Below are positions 62,097 to 64,000 of a stretch of 64,000 nucleotides of DNA, piece after piece. Both the position numbers and the translations under genes were made by a program. A model generated the notes under the pieces. The model did no database searches. It was not told where the DNA came from and saw nothing but the letters and a program-made list of their open reading frames with translations. Numbering within the stretch: position 1 is the stretch's first letter; every line of letters begins with the position of its first letter. Origin of the DNA: Robiginitalea sediminis (GTDB lineage: Bacteria; Bacteroidota; Bacteroidia; Flavobacteriales; Flavobacteriaceae); the NCBI RefSeq assembly GCF_002198115.1, contig NZ_NGNR01000001.1:1229332-1293331 (forward strand), in the 5' to 3' direction.

Positions 62097-63275
62097 ATGA
62101 AAAAGAACCACCCGGAAACCGACGCCATCCGAATCCAGCTCGAACGCTCGGACTTTATGGAGCACTCGGCCCCCGTTTACCTGAGTTCCAGCTTTGTTTT
62201 CGAAGATGCGGAGGACATGCGGGCGTCTTTTGCAGAGGAAAAGGACCGCATCCTGTATTCCCGCTATTCCAACCCCAATACCTCAGAATGGATCGAGAAA
62301 GTCGCCCGGATGGAAGGGGCCGAAGCTGGTTTTGCCTTCGCCTCCGGGATGGCTGCGGTTTATTCCACCCTGGCAGCCCTGCTGGACAGTGGCGACCACA
62401 TCCTGGCCAGCCGCTCCGTCTTCGGGTCCACCCATACGCTGCTGACCCAGATCTTCCCCAAGTGGAACATAGACCACTCCTATTTCCGGTTCGACCGTTT
62501 GGAGGAGGCCGAGGCCCTGATCCGGCCCAATACCCGGATCCTGTATGCGGAATCCCCCACCAACCCGGGGGTGGATATCCTGGATCTGGAAGCCCTGGGG
62601 AAGCTGGCGAAAAAACACGGCCTGCTGCTGGTTATAGACAACTGTTTTGCCACCCCGTATCTGCAACAGCCCATCCGTTTCGGGGCAGACCTGGTGATCC
62701 ATTCCGGCACCAAACTCATGGACGGTCAGGGCAGGGTCCTGGCCGGGATTACCGTGGGAAGCCACGACCTGATAGACCGGGTGTACCGTTTTGCGCGGAT
62801 TACCGGCCCGGCCCTTTCCCCGTTTCACGCCTGGCTCCTTTCCAAGAGTATGGAAACCCTGCCCGTCCGGGTAGACCGGCATTGCGATAACGCCCTTAAA
62901 GTGGCTGAATTCCTTTCGGCCCACCCCAAGGTAAACTGGGTAAAATACCCGTTTTTAAAGAGCCACCCCCAATACGACCTGGCGCGTAAGCAAATGAAAG
63001 CCGGGGGCTGCGTAGTAGCCTTTGAGGTTGCCGGGGGAGTGGAGGGTGGCCGGACCTTTTTCGACCACATCCGCTTGCTTTCCCTGTCTGCCAATCTGGG
63101 GGACACCCGAAGCATTGTAACCCACCCGGCCTCCACAACGCACAGTAAACTCAGTGCGGAAGAACGGGCGGAAAGCGGTATTACGGATGGGATGGTGCGT
63201 ATTTCGGTAGGATTGGAACACCCGGAGGATATTTGTGCGGACCTGGGTCAGGCTCTGGACCATGTTGGGGGGTAG
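62097..63275 (+). CDS. metZ: O-acyl-homoserine sulfhydrylase (MetZ-type, Cys/Met metabolism PLP family)
   Basis: A 392-residue PLP enzyme. YSRYSNPNTSEWIEKVARMEGAEAGFAFASGMAAVYSTL carries the cofactor phosphate grip. ESPTNPGVDILDLEALGKLAK and VIDNCFATPYLQQPIRFGADLVIHSGTKLMDGQGRVLAG include the Schiff-base Lys of the SGTKLMDG block. It ends near SVGLEHPEDICADLGQAL. It joins the acylhomoserine made by the preceding gene with sulfide to give homocysteine. Cystathionine synthase activity cannot be excluded by sequence alone. It starts 19 bases after that gene and is under the same riboswitch. Confidence 0.92.
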   Translation: MKKNHPETDAIRIQLERSDFMEHSAPVYLSSSFVFEDAEDMRASFAEEKDRILYSRYSNPNTSEWIEKVARMEGAEAGFAFASGMAAVYSTLAALLDSGDHILASRSVFGSTHTLLTQIFPKWNIDHSYFRFDRLEEAEALIRPNTRILYAESPTNPGVDILDLEALGKLAKKHGLLLVIDNCFATPYLQQPIRFGADLVIHSGTKLMDGQGRVLAGITVGSHDLIDRVYRFARITGPALSPFHAWLLSKSMETLPVRVDRHCDNALKVAEFLSAHPKVNWVKYPFLKSHPQYDLARKQMKAGGCVVAFEVAGGVEGGRTFFDHIRLLSLSANLGDTRSIVTHPASTTHSKLSAEERAESGITDGMVRISVGLEHPEDICADLGQALDHVGG

Positions 63276-63302
63276 GAGCATCATTTTTCGTACCTTAGCC
63301 CT

Positions 63303-63710
63303 ATGCTCTCCAAGAAAACCAAATACGGGTTAAAGGCCCTGGCCTACCTGGCCAGCCGGAAGGACCGCCAACCCGTGCAGATCGCCGAAATAGCACGGGA
63401 AGAAAACATCTCCCAGAAGTTTCTGGAGAGCATCCTGCTGACCCTGCGCAAAAACGGGTTTTTAGGTTCCAGGAAAGGTAAAGGCGGGGGGTACTACCTC
63501 ATCAAGGACCCCAAAGACATTCCAATGACCAGCGTAATGCGGGTTCTGGAAGGCCCTATTGCCATGGTACCCTGTGTGAGCCTTAACTTCTACGAACCCT
63601 GTGCCGATTGCCCGGACGAGGCCTCCTGTGCCGTGCATAAGCTCATGTTGCAGGTGCGGGACAGCGCCCTTGAGGTCTACCGTCACAATACTTTGGCCGA
63701 TATCCTTTAG
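63303..63710 (+). CDS. Rrf2 family transcriptional regulator
   Basis: A 135-residue winged-helix protein. MLSKKTKYGLKALAYLA and VQIAEIAREENISQKFLESILLTLRKNGFLGSRKGKGGGYYL are the Rrf2 fold. In the C-terminal part CVSLNFYEPCADCPDEASC holds four cysteines (Cys-x8-Cys-x2-Cys-x5-Cys) suited to an iron-sulfur cluster, as in IscR/NsrR types. It follows the sulfhydrylase by 27 bases and precedes cysH, so it likely regulates sulfate assimilation (inference). A palindrome between it and cysH is a candidate target. Confidence 0.93.
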   Translation: MLSKKTKYGLKALAYLASRKDRQPVQIAEIAREENISQKFLESILLTLRKNGFLGSRKGKGGGYYLIKDPKDIPMTSVMRVLEGPIAMVPCVSLNFYEPCADCPDEASCAVHKLMLQVRDSALEVYRHNTLADIL

Positions 63711-63741
63711 ATTCCGCAAACTCCGTGGCCAGCGGTAACAT

Positions 63742-63785
63742 AATCCATAAAAACCCCTCACGTTTTTTATAAATCTATAAAAACG
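63742..63785. promoter_or_regulatory. Palindromic operator-like site upstream of cysH
   Basis: CGTTTTTTATA (63761-63771) and TATAAAAACG (63776-63785) form an inverted repeat with one bulged T. A third half-site, AATCCATAAAAAC (63742-63754), repeats AATCTATAAAAAC (63772-63784) with one mismatch at exactly 30 bp. It lies 56-99 bases before the cysH -7 box. Confidence 0.55.
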
Positions 63786-63819
63786 ATAGGATTTATGTGA
63801 AAATTAACGCAGTTTGGTA

Positions 63820-63848
63820 TTGGGTTTCCGAAAAGTGATGTAGATTTG
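63820..63848 (+). promoter_or_regulatory. cysH promoter (-33 TTG and -7 TAGATTTG)
   Basis: TTG at 63820-63822 and TAGATTTG at 63841-63848, 18 bp apart, match the Bacteroidetes promoter. The ATG of cysH follows 31 bases later. Confidence 0.7.
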
Positions 63849-63879
63849 AAAAGTCTACCAAATCAATAGGATAAATAAA

Positions 63880-64000
63880 ATGAAGTTTGACGGCGCGCAA
63901 ATCCGACACCTCAACCAACAGCTTCGGGGCATACCCCCGGAGGAGATTATTTCCTGGGCCATAGAGCATGCCCGCAGGCCGGTCCTGACTACGAATTTTG
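63880..64000 (+). CDS. cysH: Phosphoadenylyl-sulfate (or adenylyl-sulfate) reductase, partial
   Basis: Only the first 40 codons are in the window. MKFDGAQIRHLNQQLRG and PPEEIISWAIEHARRPVLTTNF match the N-terminus of CysH, including the TTNF strand of the nucleotide-binding site. It reduces activated sulfate to sulfite for cysteine and methionine synthesis. Whether it uses APS or PAPS cannot be told without the rest. It has its own promoter and a palindromic site upstream. Confidence 0.8.
   Translation, partial: MKFDGAQIRHLNQQLRGIPPEEIISWAIEHARRPVLTTNF

Overview
The window is chromosomal DNA from a Bacteroidetes bacterium, most likely a GC-rich marine member of the Flavobacteriaceae (Robiginitalea-like; this is inference). 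Supporting signs are the many exact TAnnTTTG promoter -7 boxes 20-60 bp before genes, the HPPK-deoxynucleoside kinase fusion, the homoserine acetyltransferase-aspartokinase-homoserine dehydrogenase fusion, the DUF6089-uppS-bamA-ompH-ompH order, and DUF5686 and GH3-type proteins. Almost all DNA from about 12.6 kb rightwards is GC-rich housekeeping sequence. The first 12.5 kb is the accessory part and is visibly AT-richer.

Left part (1-12.5 kb). A truncated surface lipoprotein carries twelve thrombospondin type 3 repeats. It is followed by a DUF885 lipoprotein and an arsenic operon (arsR-arsC-acr3) with a palindromic operator. Next comes a repeat-rich spacer and then a 5.4-kb integrative element inserted in the 3' end of a tRNA-Leu(UAA) gene, flanked by 21-bp identical att repeats (6836-6856 and 12241-12261). 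The element holds a tyrosine integrase, a short MerR/excisionase-type protein too small for usual ORF cut-offs, an unknown 134-aa protein, a filamentous-phage-like replication protein (tentative), a small membrane protein, a small DNA-binding-type protein, and two divergently placed, mutually homologous Cys-rich cargo proteins that I could not assign. No capsid, conjugation or restriction genes are present, so it resembles a satellite or replicative integrative element. This cargo pair is the best candidate for something undescribed.

Middle part (12.2-46.9 kb). tRNA-Gly and tRNA-Leu follow mutS. Then come trmH-type methyltransferase, folK-dNK, sppA, a queuosine precursor transporter, an AsmA-like protein, a GH3 protein, the proteostasis block tig-clpP-clpX, a SGNH lipoprotein, pdxJ with an overlapping hydrolase, and the envelope run CBS protein-nadK-DUF6089-uppS-bamA-two Skp proteins-murI. 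Nucleotide and folate genes (folA, thyA, a CNT nucleoside transporter, bifunctional nuclease) follow.

Right part (47-64 kb). This contains etfBA, pyruvate dehydrogenase E1 beta, a DUF5686 protein, membrane pyrophosphatase, an App1-type phosphatase, a second deoxynucleoside kinase and metK. A SAM-I riboswitch then leads into a trifunctional metX-aspartokinase-homoserine dehydrogenase gene, a PLP sulfhydrylase, an Rrf2 regulator with a palindromic operator-like site, and the start of cysH. This end is a methionine/sulfur assimilation locus with an RNA switch on the carbon-skeleton branch and probably a protein regulator on the sulfate branch.
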